NCBI GenBank assembly: GCA_014529385.2 | Contig: CM043953.1 | Coordinates: 88,530,342 to 88,590,341 of the forward strand | Direction: 5' to 3' | DNA length: 60,000 bases | From: Adiantum capillus-veneris | Lineage: Eukaryota; Streptophyta; Polypodiopsida; Polypodiales; Pteridaceae | Shown: positions 1-10,785 of the stretch, piece after piece | Position numbering within the stretch: position 1 is the first letter of the stretch | Layout: every line of letters begins with the position of its first letter | Notes under the pieces: model-generated | The model's database searches: none | Seen by the model: the letters and a program-made list of their open reading frames with translations, nothing else | Told to the model about the DNA's origin: nothing | Made by a program: the position numbers and the translations under genes

Positions 1-406
1 CCAGAAGAGAAAAACTATAGAATATTTTGTGATCTATTAGCTGTTGGATACTCTTGAGAAGAGGTAGCTAATGCAGCTTTTGAGTTGTCAAGCACTAGAC
101 CCAAAGAATACATGTTGAGCCCTCGATTGGTGGAATTGAAGGAAATGGCCACAGATACAGTGGATTTATAGCCACAAACCAATGATTGGAATGAAGTGAT
201 GCAAAAACTCACTGGGCTTAGAGCAAAGACGATGTCCACTGAGATTGAAATTGATAATCTCAAAACAAATGAAGTTCATATCAAAGCCGAGGTGGACTCG
301 CTGCAAAAGCAGGATCAAGAGAAAACACAAAATCAAGCCAAGTTGCAAGCCGATGTGGAAGCGGCACTAAAAAGATGCCAAGAGATGGAAAGACAGAGTC
401 AGGCAA
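1..406 (+). pseudogene. Coiled-coil protein ORF of a non-autonomous LTR element, 5' part, split by a retrotransposon
   Basis: Reading frame 1 is coding-like from base 1 with two in-frame stops (TGA at 55-57, TAG at 169-171). The stretch after the second stop is rich in Glu, Lys, Gln and Leu with heptad spacing (for example EIEIDNLKTNEVHIKAEV), as expected for a coiled coil. The frame is cut at 406 by the LTR of a Tat-like element and resumes at 11802 as AANQKLQRAKEEYKK, which continues the same coiled coil. I do not recognise the protein. Because the downstream half ends at a polypurine tract and an LTR start (13470-13482), I infer that it is the internal ORF of a non-autonomous LTR retrotransposon whose 5' part lies left of the window. 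It could also be a captured host gene fragment. The coiled coil and interruption are seen directly; the origin is inferred. Confidence 0.6.
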
Positions 407-1467
407 TGATAGCCGTTTTTTCGGCTCTTTGTAATTGCCACAGTGAGTTACCTCACCCTACCAAAATCACCCAAACACTGTGGCTATCCCTACCATTTCA
501 CTGTACATAGGCGTGCGTGAGTCACGGGACTTTTCCCATATCTTCTTAAAAACCCTCAGCTAGCTAGTCACTGGGCTAGGTGAGCCAAAAAAAATAAAAA
601 AATAAAAGTATATTATGGCCTCTTTGTGTGTAAATATTTCATTGTATATATGGCCTAAATATAGGGATTTTTTATAATTATTTTGGTATTTTATTTAAAT
701 ATTTCTACTTAGGTGTGTGTTTTATTAAACCTATGTACACCTTCTTTCATCCTCTTACACCATAATTATATATATATATTTTTTTACCAATATGTACATA
801 CTCTAACCTCATATTTTTCCTTTATACAAATCACTCCTACATTTTCACCCTCACCCTCGTGAAAACAAAAAATTGATTTCTACTCATTGGTTACTTTTAT
901 TATATTATTTACTTGCATACCTTTTCCTCTTTCACCCAAAATAATTCAAGGAGGGACCATATCATATGATTCCAATATCTTTCCATATCCATAACTCCTC
1001 CATATTTTTATTATTATTTTTACTCATTATTCTAACACCATGTGCTCATTGAGCTAAAGTCCATGAATAGTCCATACACTAGTCCCACCATGTATATATT
1101 TCTTTATTCACCAATAATCCTCCTCCATGCATGTGTCAAGGGCAACTTGGATGCTTTGTATTATGATATGACAAAGGAGGGGCTCACTCTTGGATGCATT
1201 GTACAAATTCAACAAAGGAGGGGTCCACTAAAAGACTTTTGCAAGCATAAAAACAGGCTTTTTGGTGAGAATTTTGGCACCTATCTCCACTCCGAATTTG
1301 GAGCAGTGGTCAAAAGAGAAAATGTAGCCCACGCTCTGAATAATCACCTCAAATTTTTTCATGATGTTTGGAGCTACCAGCGGTGAGCTATGATTTTTTG
1401 AGTGGACCCCAGTCTGCCCACTTTTTTCACAAGTAGCCCATAGTCTTCTCTCACCTCTTTCCACACC

Positions 1468-1470
<3 letters not shown>

Positions 1471-1531
<61 letters not shown>
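1471..1531 (+). repeat. (CA)n microsatellite in 5' LTR
   Basis: About 61 bp of pure AC repeat in the U3 part of the LTR. The matching tract in the 3' LTR is about 20 bp longer, showing replication-slippage divergence since insertion. Confidence 0.95.
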
Positions 1532-1532
<1 letters not shown>

Positions 1533-2073
1533 TTCTCTCAATCCCTCACTCAAACCTGCACCTTCAATGGTTTCTCTCACCTTCTTCACCATTAACCTCC
1601 CCACTTACTCCCATAGCTCTCATATGAGCTCTCCATGTACATACACCATCTCTATGCCTCTCTCTATTATCTCCAAAGTACAATTCCATCTTACTCCTTA
1701 TATATATACATAAATTCAGCATGTGTACCATGCTTAACCTCTGCAAATCAAAAGATCTCATCAACGGAATTACCATTTTCATCACGATGATCAACCTTGG
1801 CAGCGGTGGCGTAAAGAAGAGAAGACGAAGAAGAAGATCGATGGTCATTTTAAGAACCTACACAAGTAAGTCCAAAACTTCTTCAAGCTTCACCATCACA
1901 AGGATTTGTTCACTTCATTCAACCATCTTACTCCAACCATCCCACCCATTCTACCCATTGTAAATATATCATTAACTTTCTAGTGATTACTAACACTAAC
2001 CACTAACATACTAACACAAAATAGCCATTGACCTAACCATAAAAGACACCTCACCTCAAGACATGTGTATAGT

Positions 2074-2076
<3 letters not shown>

Positions 2077-2110
<34 letters not shown>
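2077..2110 (+). repeat. (CT)n microsatellite in 5' LTR
   Basis: About 34 bp of pure CT repeat roughly 170 bp upstream of the TATA box. The 3' LTR copy (10739-10782) is about 10 bp longer. Confidence 0.95.
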
Positions 2111-2112
<2 letters not shown>

Positions 2113-2282
2113 TACTTACTTTCACCTTATCTACCATCAATAATGCTCTCTTTTGAGCCCACACCCATGACTCAAGCAGACAAAGAAGGCCCACAATGTT
2201 TTGATATTCAAAAAAATCATAATCTTGATTTGTTAGCTTGTAAATTAGGATTTCCAATAATCCTAATGAGGGGTCTCCAACC

Positions 2283-2290
2283 TATAAATA
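2283..2290 (+). promoter_or_regulatory. TATA box of the Tat-like 5' LTR
   Basis: TATAAATA followed by a G/C-rich GGCCCCTCTCC and a C/T-rich stretch, as expected for a plant Pol II core promoter. The inferred transcription start is about 25-35 bp downstream, which would make most of the LTR U3. The same box is at 10956 in the 3' LTR and, in reverse orientation, at 57880-57887 in the right-hand copy. Confidence 0.7.
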
Positions 2291-3132
2291 GGCCCCTCTC
2301 CTTCTTGCAAAACAACCTCCAACATCTCACATAGCACCCCAACACTCTATGCGCGAGGAGAGACTTAGGTGTAGCAACCACTTGTGAGCTTCACTCTTGG
2401 TGTGAGAGAAGCCTTCAAGCTACACATTGCAAGTGAGAGAGTGCGAGTTCCACAAATCTCAAAACCACTATTGTACATGCTCCTTCATCATCAATAAATT
2501 GAGGTTTGGTGCATCAAAGGCGTGATTCGACGTTTAAATCTTCGTCCTTCCATTTGTGCAATACGGTTTGGTGAATTCAAGGTGACTTGTGTATTTTGAG
2601 TTTTATCGGTTGATCTTGATTTTAGAAAGTGTTTTAGTGTGTTTTTCATTGCCAGTTTTGTGTCCATTGTAAGAGGGTATTGTGGTGAGAGGTCTCCCAC
2701 ACCCTAAGACAGTGTGTGTGTGTTTTGGCAATGATTAGCAATCACTAAGCATCGAGTGATTTTTGTACAAGTTCTACGATAGCATCATAACGAACCATCT
2801 CCATTTGCAAGTCACAAATAAGGTATTACGCAAGATCCTTTCCTCTCTCTCTTCCCTTTGCTCTAGCTCTCTCTGGTCCATTTCATGTGTGTCTTGGTGT
2901 GAGGTTGCTTGTGTGTGTTGTGTGGTGCATCTTCTTGGTTGTGCCAAAATCTCCCTTGCGTCCTAGTTCGCATACCATAACTAGGTGGTGCCCCTATCTT
3001 GTTTGGGTTTGGTTGTGGGTTTGTTGTTGTGTTGTGCTTGTGGTTGCCCCAGCCCCAATTGAGCAGCACGGGAGCCTTGAGGGGTGTTTAGAGGTCGCCT
3101 CTCTTGTTGCCCGCCCCGGACCGCCTCAATTT

Positions 3133-3152
3133 TGGTGCCCCCACTGAGGACA
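3133..3152 (+). other. Primer binding site of the Tat-like element
   Basis: TGGTGCCCCCACTGAGGAC lies five bases after the LTR end, the position and TGG start expected for a tRNA primer site. The same site occurs at 51790 in a different Tat-like lineage and, with changes, at 34385. It is not the common iMet site and I cannot assign a tRNA with confidence. Confidence 0.7.
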
Positions 3153-3741
3153 GACTTGTGTATGTTTTGTGTAGGCTCACCCTTTAGCATAATCAAGTAG
3201 CTTGCATGAATCACGAGAATTTGTATGATCCCTTTATTCCCATTGCAAGGCAAAAGGTACACATAATTGTTAGTACTAAGTTGCAATTTCAACGTGTAAT
3301 TCGTAGAATTTTAGGTCCTCTTAGGTTGGCAGAGATAAACGCATCAGTAAATCCTTTTATTTTGCCTCTCATTAGGTACGACCTTAGTTTGGACGTCTAT
3401 ATTTTTGTTTTGTTTTAAGAATAAGGTCATGCATAGACAATGGATAATGGCCCAAGAATAGAGGTTTTCCCCTTTCATTTCACTCTACACATTAGAATAA
3501 ACATTGCAATTAGTAGAAAAATCTATTTTCAACAACGTATGGTGTTCATGTTTGGTGCCCAAAGAGTAGGAGAAATTCTCGCGTCACCAAACCCTGTCAT
3601 CCTACCTCTCATTGATTATCATAGGTCATTTGATGTGAATATTTTTATTTTGTTGTAGAATAGATTGCAATTTAGAGAATATTATTGTGTAGATCTTTTA
3701 AAGAAAGAAAAAACAAAACGCGTCACTTTGAAATCAATTCA

Positions 3742-6700
3742 ATGGAGAACCAACGCCAAATGTCTGGATATCCTCTTTTCTTTGGAGAGCCTGGAGAGGA
3801 TGCAGAATTATTTTTGGCAAATTTCAAGATGTCTTGTCGTATCAAGAGGATAGTAACTGATCAAGAACGTGTAGAAATGTTTGAGGTAGTCCTTAGGAAA
3901 GATGCTAGCACTTGGTTTGACTCTTTGCCTGAGGAAGTTAAAGAAAATTACATGGAAGTTGTCAATCATTTCAAGAGATACTTCTTTGATCCCCAAAACA
4001 CTCAAAAGCTATGGCAAGACATTGTTTCTCATAAGCAAAAAGACTTAGATGACTACTACTTGTACAAGCAAGAGTTCCTACGTCTTTGGGCTCTATGGAT
4101 ACGAAATGTTGCTAACCCTGGTGATGGTGCAGAATTTCTAAAGAAGGAGAGGTTCATAGCCGGACTCTTTCCTGACCTTAAGGTAAAAGTTGAGGCGGGT
4201 GCACCTGCTACCTTTGATGCAGCTGAAACTAGGGCTGCTGAGAAATATAGGAAACTCAAGTGCTTAAGGGGGGAGGTTCCAATAGAAGGTCTTAGACCCA
4301 AAGGTAAGTCACAAGCATCAACATCTAAGGAGCTTCCTGAGGTAACGGTTGAAGTGATTGAGAAGTTAAATGAATCCTTAAGCAGCCTGTCAATTCACCT
4401 TACACAAGCCGTAGGTCCAAAGGGACAAGCAAAGAAGTCTGAAGAGCGAGACCCACGACCTAGGAGAGTCTTGCAATGTTGGAATTGCGGAGAGTCTGGA
4501 CATGGGATGTATAATTGTCCTTGGCCCCGTGGAGAGCCAGGGAGACCTAACTTGAATTACCGAGTGATGAATGCAGGAGAAGGAGCTGGTCAACAACCAA
4601 GGCTTCTACAAAGGCCAAATGGACCAAGACCACCTCCACAAGGGGTAGAAGGAGTTCCACCTTTGCCAGATCCAAATGTGCATGTGGTAGAGGTGACAAA
4701 TTCAAATGAGGTTGACATGGAAGCCAATGGCATTAAGCGTGGCCGACGAAAAGGTAAAGAGAAAGAAGGAGTCACATCACAGAGTGACCATGGACAAGGC
4801 AAGAAGGCAAAGGAAACCAAGGAAACCAAGAGGACTCGACGTCGTATCAACCTCCAAGACTTCCCTCTTGGACATGGTATGGCTCCGTACAACTTGTTGG
4901 AAGACATGAGAGGTAAGGGTCCTGATATTTCATGGCCTCAATTTCTTGCATTATGTCCACAAGTTAGGAGGGATTTAACAAGGGCAGTTAGCACTAGGAG
5001 AAAGGTAAAAGAGAGTGTGCATGTTGTAAAAATTGCACAAGCTGAAATGAATGAGGACATTACACCGGTGCTAGACTGTTACATCAAAGGAAGATTGGTT
5101 AGGAAAGGTCTAGTGGATGGGGGTGCACAAATTTGCATCATGACAGAGGGACTCATGCAAAGATTAGGCATGCACATCCATGAGACACCTGAAATCAAAG
5201 TCAAGATGGCAAACAATAGCAAGGCTAGGTGTGTAGGCATTTGTAAAAATGTCTTTGTAGAGGCCTTTGGCATTAAGAAGGCAGTGGATTTCTATGTCAT
5301 GTCTACCAAGGGAAATGGTTACCCATTTATCCTAGGAAGACCATGGCTAATGAAAATGCGAGCTTTGCAGGATTGGGAGAGTGGAAAGCTAATTTGCAGG
5401 AATGACAATCACAAGAAGGTTGTCTTTGACATGAAGGAGCAACGCCAAGAGGAGCTCCATGAAGAATCATCTCAAAGTGAGACGGAAGAAGGTTGGACCG
5501 ATAGCACTTCAGAAGAAGAAAGTAGCAGCAGCATTACTGAAGAGGAGTCTTCCATCGAAGTCATGGGGGTAAGGTTTAAGCCAAGCAACCAAGAGACCTC
5601 TTGTCAAGGCTTGGAGGAGGTAGGTCCTCAAGAGAACGAAGGTGTTCAAGATGAAGGGATGCTGGAAGGTATGCTATCAACAACACTTACAAAGGATGAA
5701 AGAGAGGAGTTCAAATGTGTGCTAAGGAAGTTTCCTAGGCTTTTCGCTAAATACTACACCGACGTGCGTGGGGTAGATGTTGTTCAACACAAGATTGAGT
5801 TAAAGCGTAAGGCCACACCTAAAGCTCAGAAGCTACGAAGGCTAGGAGTTATAAAGGAGCAGGCTCTACTCAAGGAGGTAAGAAAGCTTCTAGCAGCAGG
5901 TTTCATTTATCCAGTGGAGAATTCAGAGTGGGTCTCTCCTGTTGTTGTCACTCCTAAGAAAAACGGAAAGTGGAGGGTGTGTGTGGATTACCGTCCACTC
6001 AATGAGGCAACAAAAAGAGATCACTTTCCCCTCCCATTTCAGGATGAGATACTAAATGAGGTAGCTGGTCATGAGAAGTACACTGTGTGTGATGGCTACT
6101 CAGGCTACTTTCAAATAGGTATCGCATTGGAAGATCAATTGAAAACCACCTTTATCACTCCTTGGGGTTGTTATGCTTTTAGAGTCATGCCATTTGGTCT
6201 GACAAATGCTCCTGCAACATTCCAACGTTTCATGAACATGGTGTTTCAAGCATTCTTTGGAAAGTCAATTAGGGTGTTCATTGATGATTTCTGCATTTAT
6301 AGCTCAAAATCATTGCATCTACAAAGGGTAGAAGAAGGTTTAAAGAAGCTCTACGACATGGGAGGTCAACTCAACCCCGACAAGTGCCACATAGGTGAGG
6401 ATGAAGTGATCTTGCTCGGTCACAAGGTTTTCTATAAAGGCATTGAGGTGGATCCTTCAAAGGCAAAGGCTCTTATTGAGCTCCCATCACCGAAGAGTCT
6501 TAAGGAGGTCATCTCTTTCATTCAGAAGGTGAAGTATATGTCACGCTTCATTCACTTAGCCTCGGAGTTGCTTCATCCTTTGCAAAAGTTGACACAACAA
6601 GTAGAATTTGCATGGTCTGATGAGCTTGAAGAGTATTTTTGTAACATTAAAGTCATTTTGTCAGAGCTACCAACACTCATGCCTCCTTGTTGGGAGTACA

Positions 6701-9021
6701 CATTCTTTGTTAGCTCTAGTGTTCGAAGGGAAACAATTGGTGCTGTGTTGCTACAACAAGATCCCCACAGTACAAGGATGCGACCCATCTACTTTGCTAG
6801 TAGGGTCATGAATGCTTTGGAGAGAGACTACACAGAAGCAGAACTCATGATGCTTTCTCTCATGTTTGCGGTGAGAAAGTTTAGATCCTACCTACTACCA
6901 AAACCTTTTGTAATTCTCACTGCAGAAAATTTGTTCCCTTGGGTGTCATCTCAAATGAATCTTAGTACTAGGATCTCAAAGTGGATTATGGAGTTGCAAG
7001 AGTTCCAATACTCTTTCAAGGTAGAAGATAGTGTGCGTGCACAATTGGCAGGGATTCTCACTTATAGGGTACATGAGAAGGAAATTAAGGTGCCTCAAGT
7101 AAAGACCCTACCATTGCCACCACCAAAAAGTATTCCCAATGCTTTTACCTTGTTCTTTGATGGAGCTTTTCGTCGAGCCACAGGGAAAGCAGGGGGAGGG
7201 CTAGTGTTGCTCAACCCAAGTGGAGAGGTGGTCATGAAAGAGAAGGTCAATCTACCAGGTTCAACTAGCAACAATGAAGCAGAATACGACACACTACTTC
7301 ATGGTTTGAAGATGTGCATTGGCCAAGGGATAAAACGTCTCATGGTAAAAGGAGATGCACTTCTCATTGTTAAACAGATTTTAGGAATTTGGGCATGCAA
7401 GAATGAAAGCTTAAGGACAAAAGTTCATGCCATTCGTAGGATGTTTAATCAGCTTGAAGAAGTGCAACTATATCATATTCCGAGGAAACAAAATGAAGAT
7501 GCCGATTTACTTGCACAACAAGCCGTTGCATGTGTAAAGAAAGAAGTGCAGGTCATCATGGTGGCGGCTGCTGTGAAGCAACCGAGGTACCAGGGATTGG
7601 AGTCATTGGCTCCCATCATTGGCTACATTTTGGAGGGTGAGTTTCCACCAGACTTCACAAAAGCTCAGAAGAGGAGACTCATGAAGAAGGCAAGCGTATA
7701 TCTCTTCCTAGAAGGCTCCCTCTATCAAAAAGGGAAGGATCAAGTATGCAGAAGAGTACCAACTATTGAGGAAATTCCAGCCATTCTAAAAGGTTTGCAT
7801 GAAGAGGCATGTGGTGGTCATTTTGCCCAAGAATCAACTGTGAAGAAGATTTTGCTTGCGGGGTATGTTTGGCCAAGCTTGCATGTGGATGTTCAACATT
7901 GGTGTAAAAGCTGTCACAATTGTCAGATAAATGGAAATAGAAGGTTGGTGCATGGCCCGAGGCAAATAGTGCTTGCAAATGGACCCTTTGAAAAGTGGGG
8001 CATTGATGCTATGGGTCCTCTGCCTAGGACAAAAAATGGTAAACTCTACATTCTAGTGGCTGTAGACTATATGACTAGGTGGGTGGAAGCTCAAAGTGTG
8101 GCAAGAGTGAATGAGAGGACAGTTAGCAAGTTTGTGTACACTCACATTTGTTGCAGATTTGGCACACCTTTGGAGATTGTTTCTGATAATGGTCCAGGGT
8201 TTAGGAAGGGCTTGCTCACAGAAGTTTGTGAAGAGCTTCACATTCTACATCGTCATAGCACACCATACTACCCACAATCAAATGGTTTGGTGGAGAAGGC
8301 TAATGGTGTCATTGCAGGAATCATTAGAAAGATGGTGCAAAACAAGACAAAATTATGGGATGACTTCTTGGATGGTGCCTTGTGGGCATATCGAACCACA
8401 TATAGGGAAGCCACGGAGTTCACACCATTTCACTTGGTCTATGGTCAAGAGGCTTTGCAGCCTATCGAGCTCAACATTCCAACAATGCGACTTCATGGCA
8501 AAGGAGCACAAGATGATCAAGAGGTATGGATGGATCGACTTCTTACGTTAGTGGAGCTTGAGTGGAAAAGAGAAGCGGCATACGAGTGCTACAAGAGGAA
8601 AGCCACACAAGCGAAAGAAACGCACGACAAGAAACTGAAGGACAAAGGCATCAAGGAAGGAGAGCTTGTGCTAAGGTATGACAATCGACTTGACAATCGT
8701 TTTGATGCCAAGTTTAAAACTAGATGGCAAGGGCCATACATAGTCAAGAAGGCTTTCAATTCTAGTTACTATCAGCTTATGGACTTGAATGGTAAAGAGC
8801 ACTCCAGGAAGGTAAACGGGTATCGCTTGAAGCTCTATTTGAGTCGCCTTCTACCAAAGGATCTACCAAAGATCTGTCCAAAGGCCGCTGTCTCATGTAA
8901 GTATTGTTACATGAAGCATGAGTGTAACTCCAGCCAAAATTTTGAGGGGCCAAACAATGAAGATCTCGTCAAGGACTCTGAAGCACTCTCTTTGGAAAAG
9001 ATGCTCTATGATGGTACATGA
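3742..9021 (+). CDS. Tat-like Ty3/gypsy gag-pol polyprotein (single intact ORF)
   Basis: The frame is open from 3685. I chose the ATG at 3742 because the diverged copy at 35004 starts at the same Met. It encodes about 1759 residues. In order: gag (about 1-200); a CCHC knuckle CWNCGESGHGMYNC (about 246); an aspartic protease with DGGAQ instead of DSG/DTG (about 459); reverse transcriptase with VFIDDF at its active site (about 847); a first RNase H that has lost the usual Asp residues (about 980-1100); a second, archaeal-type RNase H with all four acidic residues in FFDGA, NNEAEY, KGDAL and NEDAD (about 1137-1262); integrase with an HHCC finger (about 1352) and D, D, E near 1421, 1481 and 1516; and a C-terminal WQGPYIV module. 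No chromodomain. It would make the virus-like particle, copy its RNA to DNA and integrate it. Gag and pol are in one frame with no stop or frameshift. Confidence 0.95.
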   Translation: MENQRQMSGYPLFFGEPGEDAELFLANFKMSCRIKRIVTDQERVEMFEVVLRKDASTWFDSLPEEVKENYMEVVNHFKRYFFDPQNTQKLWQDIVSHKQKDLDDYYLYKQEFLRLWALWIRNVANPGDGAEFLKKERFIAGLFPDLKVKVEAGAPATFDAAETRAAEKYRKLKCLRGEVPIEGLRPKGKSQASTSKELPEVTVEVIEKLNESLSSLSIHLTQAVGPKGQAKKSEERDPRPRRVLQCWNCGESGHGMYNCPWPRGEPGRPNLNYRVMNAGEGAGQQPRLLQRPNGPRPPPQGVEGVPPLPDPNVHVVEVTNSNEVDMEANGIKRGRRKGKEKEGVTSQSDHGQGKKAKETKETKRTRRRINLQDFPLGHGMAPYNLLEDMRGKGPDISWPQFLALCPQVRRDLTRAVSTRRKVKESVHVVKIAQAEMNEDITPVLDCYIKGRLVRKGLVDGGAQICIMTEGLMQRLGMHIHETPEIKVKMANNSKARCVGICKNVFVEAFGIKKAVDFYVMSTKGNGYPFILGRPWLMKMRALQDWESGKLICRNDNHKKVVFDMKEQRQEELHEESSQSETEEGWTDSTSEEESSSSITEEESSIEVMGVRFKPSNQETSCQGLEEVGPQENEGVQDEGMLEGMLSTTLTKDEREEFKCVLRKFPRLFAKYYTDVRGVDVVQHKIELKRKATPKAQKLRRLGVIKEQALLKEVRKLLAAGFIYPVENSEWVSPVVVTPKKNGKWRVCVDYRPLNEATKRDHFPLPFQDEILNEVAGHEKYTVCDGYSGYFQIGIALEDQLKTTFITPWGCYAFRVMPFGLTNAPATFQRFMNMVFQAFFGKSIRVFIDDFCIYSSKSLHLQRVEEGLKKLYDMGGQLNPDKCHIGEDEVILLGHKVFYKGIEVDPSKAKALIELPSPKSLKEVISFIQKVKYMSRFIHLASELLHPLQKLTQQVEFAWSDELEEYFCNIKVILSELPTLMPPCWEYTFFVSSSVRRETIGAVLLQQDPHSTRMRPIYFASRVMNALERDYTEAELMMLSLMFAVRKFRSYLLPKPFVILTAENLFPWVSSQMNLSTRISKWIMELQEFQYSFKVEDSVRAQLAGILTYRVHEKEIKVPQVKTLPLPPPKSIPNAFTLFFDGAFRRATGKAGGGLVLLNPSGEVVMKEKVNLPGSTSNNEAEYDTLLHGLKMCIGQGIKRLMVKGDALLIVKQILGIWACKNESLRTKVHAIRRMFNQLEEVQLYHIPRKQNEDADLLAQQAVACVKKEVQVIMVAAAVKQPRYQGLESLAPIIGYILEGEFPPDFTKAQKRRLMKKASVYLFLEGSLYQKGKDQVCRRVPTIEEIPAILKGLHEEACGGHFAQESTVKKILLAGYVWPSLHVDVQHWCKSCHNCQINGNRRLVHGPRQIVLANGPFEKWGIDAMGPLPRTKNGKLYILVAVDYMTRWVEAQSVARVNERTVSKFVYTHICCRFGTPLEIVSDNGPGFRKGLLTEVCEELHILHRHSTPYYPQSNGLVEKANGVIAGIIRKMVQNKTKLWDDFLDGALWAYRTTYREATEFTPFHLVYGQEALQPIELNIPTMRLHGKGAQDDQEVWMDRLLTLVELEWKREAAYECYKRKATQAKETHDKKLKDKGIKEGELVLRYDNRLDNRFDAKFKTRWQGPYIVKKAFNSSYYQLMDLNGKEHSRKVNGYRLKLYLSRLLPKDLPKICPKAAVSCKYCYMKHECNSSQNFEGPNNEDLVKDSEALSLEKMLYDGT

Positions 9022-9049
9022 ATATACCATCATCCAGGGGGAGGGCTAA
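9008..9049 (+). promoter_or_regulatory. Stem-loop and polypurine tract before the 3' LTR
   Basis: A perfect 9 bp stem (ATGATGGTA at 9008-9016 with TACCATCAT at 9025-9033) encloses an 8-base loop that contains the gag-pol TGA stop. It is followed directly by the purine run AGGGGGAGGG (9036-9045), the plus-strand primer site, and the LTR at 9050. The same arrangement is present in reverse at 59639-59680 in the right-hand copy. Confidence 0.8.
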
Positions 9050-10109
9050 TGATAGCCGTTTTTTCGGCTCTTTGTAATTGCCACAGTGAGTTACCTCACC
9101 CTACCAAAATCACCCAAACACTGTGGCTATCCCTACCATTTCACTGTACATAGGCGTGCGTGAGTCACGGGACTTTTCCCATATCTTCTTAAAAACCCTC
9201 AGCTAGCTAGTCACTGGGCTAGGTGAGCCAAAAAAAATAAAAAAATAAAAGTATATTATGGCCTCTTTGTGTGTAAATATTTCATTGTATATATGGCCTA
9301 AATATAGGGATTTTTTATAATTATTTTGGTATTTTATTTAAATATTTCTACTTAGGTGTGTGTTTTATTAAACCTATGTACACCTTCTTTCATCCTCTTA
9401 CACCATAATTATATATATATATATTTTTGCCAATATGTACATACTCTAACCTCATATTTTTCCTTTATACAAATCACTCCTACATTTTCACCCTCACCCT
9501 CGTGAAAACAAAAAATTGATTTCTACTCATTGGTTACTTTTATTATATTATTTACTTGCATACCTTTTCCTCTTTCACCCAAAATAATTCAAGGAGGGAC
9601 CATATCATATGATTCCAATATCTTTCCATATCCATAACTCCTCCATATTTTTATTATTATTTTTACTCATTATTCTAACACCATGTGCTCATTGAGCTAA
9701 AGTCCATGAATAGTCCATACACTAGTCCCACCATGTATATATTTCTTTATTCACCAATAATCCTCCTCCATGCATGTGTCAAGGGCAACTTGGATGCTTT
9801 GTATTATGATATGACAAAGGAGGGGCTCACTCTTGGATGCATTGTACAAATTCAACAAAGGAGGGGTCCACTAAAAGACTTTTGCAAGCATAAAAACAGG
9901 CTTTTTGGTGAGAATTTTGGCACCTATCTCCACTCCGAATTTGGAGCAGTGGTCAAAAGAGAAAATGTAGCCCACGCTCTGAATAATCACCTCAAATTTT
10001 TTCATGATTTTTGGAGCTACCAGCGGTGAGCTATGATTTTTTGAGTGGACCCCAGTCTGCCCACTTTTTTCACAAGTAGCCCATAGTCTTCTCTCACCTC
10101 TTTCCACAC

Positions 10110-10112
<3 letters not shown>

Positions 10113-10193
<81 letters not shown>
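10113..10193 (+). repeat. (CA)n microsatellite in 3' LTR
   Basis: About 80 bp of AC repeat, longer than the tract at the same place in the 5' LTR. Confidence 0.95.
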
Positions 10194-10195
<2 letters not shown>

Positions 10196-10736
10196 TTCTC
10201 TCAATCCCTCACTCAAACCTGCACCTTCAATGGTTTCTCTCACCTTCTTCACCATTAACCTCCCCACTTACTCCCATAGCTCTCATATGAGCTCTCCATG
10301 TACATACACCATCTCTATGCCTCTCTCTATTATCTCCAAAGCACAATTCCATCTTACTCCTTATATATATACATAAATTCAGCATGTGTACCATGCTTAA
10401 CCTCTGCAAATCAAAAGATCTCATCAACGGAATTACCATTTTCATCACGATGATCAACCTTGGCAGCGGTGGCGTAAAGAAGAGAAGACGAAGAAGAAGA
10501 TCGATGGTCATTTTAAGAACCTACACAAGTAAGTCCAAAACTTCTTCAAGCTTCACCATCACAAGGATTTGTTCACTTCATTCAACCATCTTACTCCAAC
10601 CATCCCACCCATTCTACCCATTGTAAATATATCATTAACTTTCTAGTGATTACTAACACTAACCACTAACATACTAACACAAAATAGCCATTGACCTAAC
10701 CATAAAAGACACCTCACCTCAAGACATGTGTATAGT

Positions 10737-10738
<2 letters not shown>

Positions 10739-10782
<44 letters not shown>
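10739..10782 (+). repeat. (CT)n microsatellite in 3' LTR
   Basis: About 44 bp of CT repeat, counterpart of 2077-2110. Confidence 0.95.

Positions 10783-10785
<3 letters not shown>

Larger units (their letters stand above)
407..3128 (+). repeat. 5' LTR of the young Tat-like element
   Basis: It is 2722 bp long, starts TG and ends CA, and is repeated almost exactly at 9050-11801. It contains a (CA)n tract, a (CT)n tract, a TATAAATA box at 2283 and an AATAAA signal near 2494. The apparent short ORFs inside are low-complexity or microsatellite translations and are not supported as genes. Confidence 0.95.

Noticed and set aside
1042-1386. 114-codon open frame in the 5' LTR, repeated at 9685-10029
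   Set aside because: It lies in LTR U3, has no recognisable domain, and its conservation is explained by LTR identity. The old LTR copy at 32740-33070 does not keep the frame.
1228-1604. Minus-strand frames encoding Cys-Val repeats
   Set aside because: Pure translations of the (CA)n microsatellite.
2863-3292. Frames near the LTR end on both strands
   Set aside because: They overlap the LTR end and primer site on opposite strands. Copies in diverged LTRs do not keep them open.
7763-7978. Minus-strand frames inside the intact gag-pol
   Set aside because: Shadows of the plus-strand coding sequence, with no domain.
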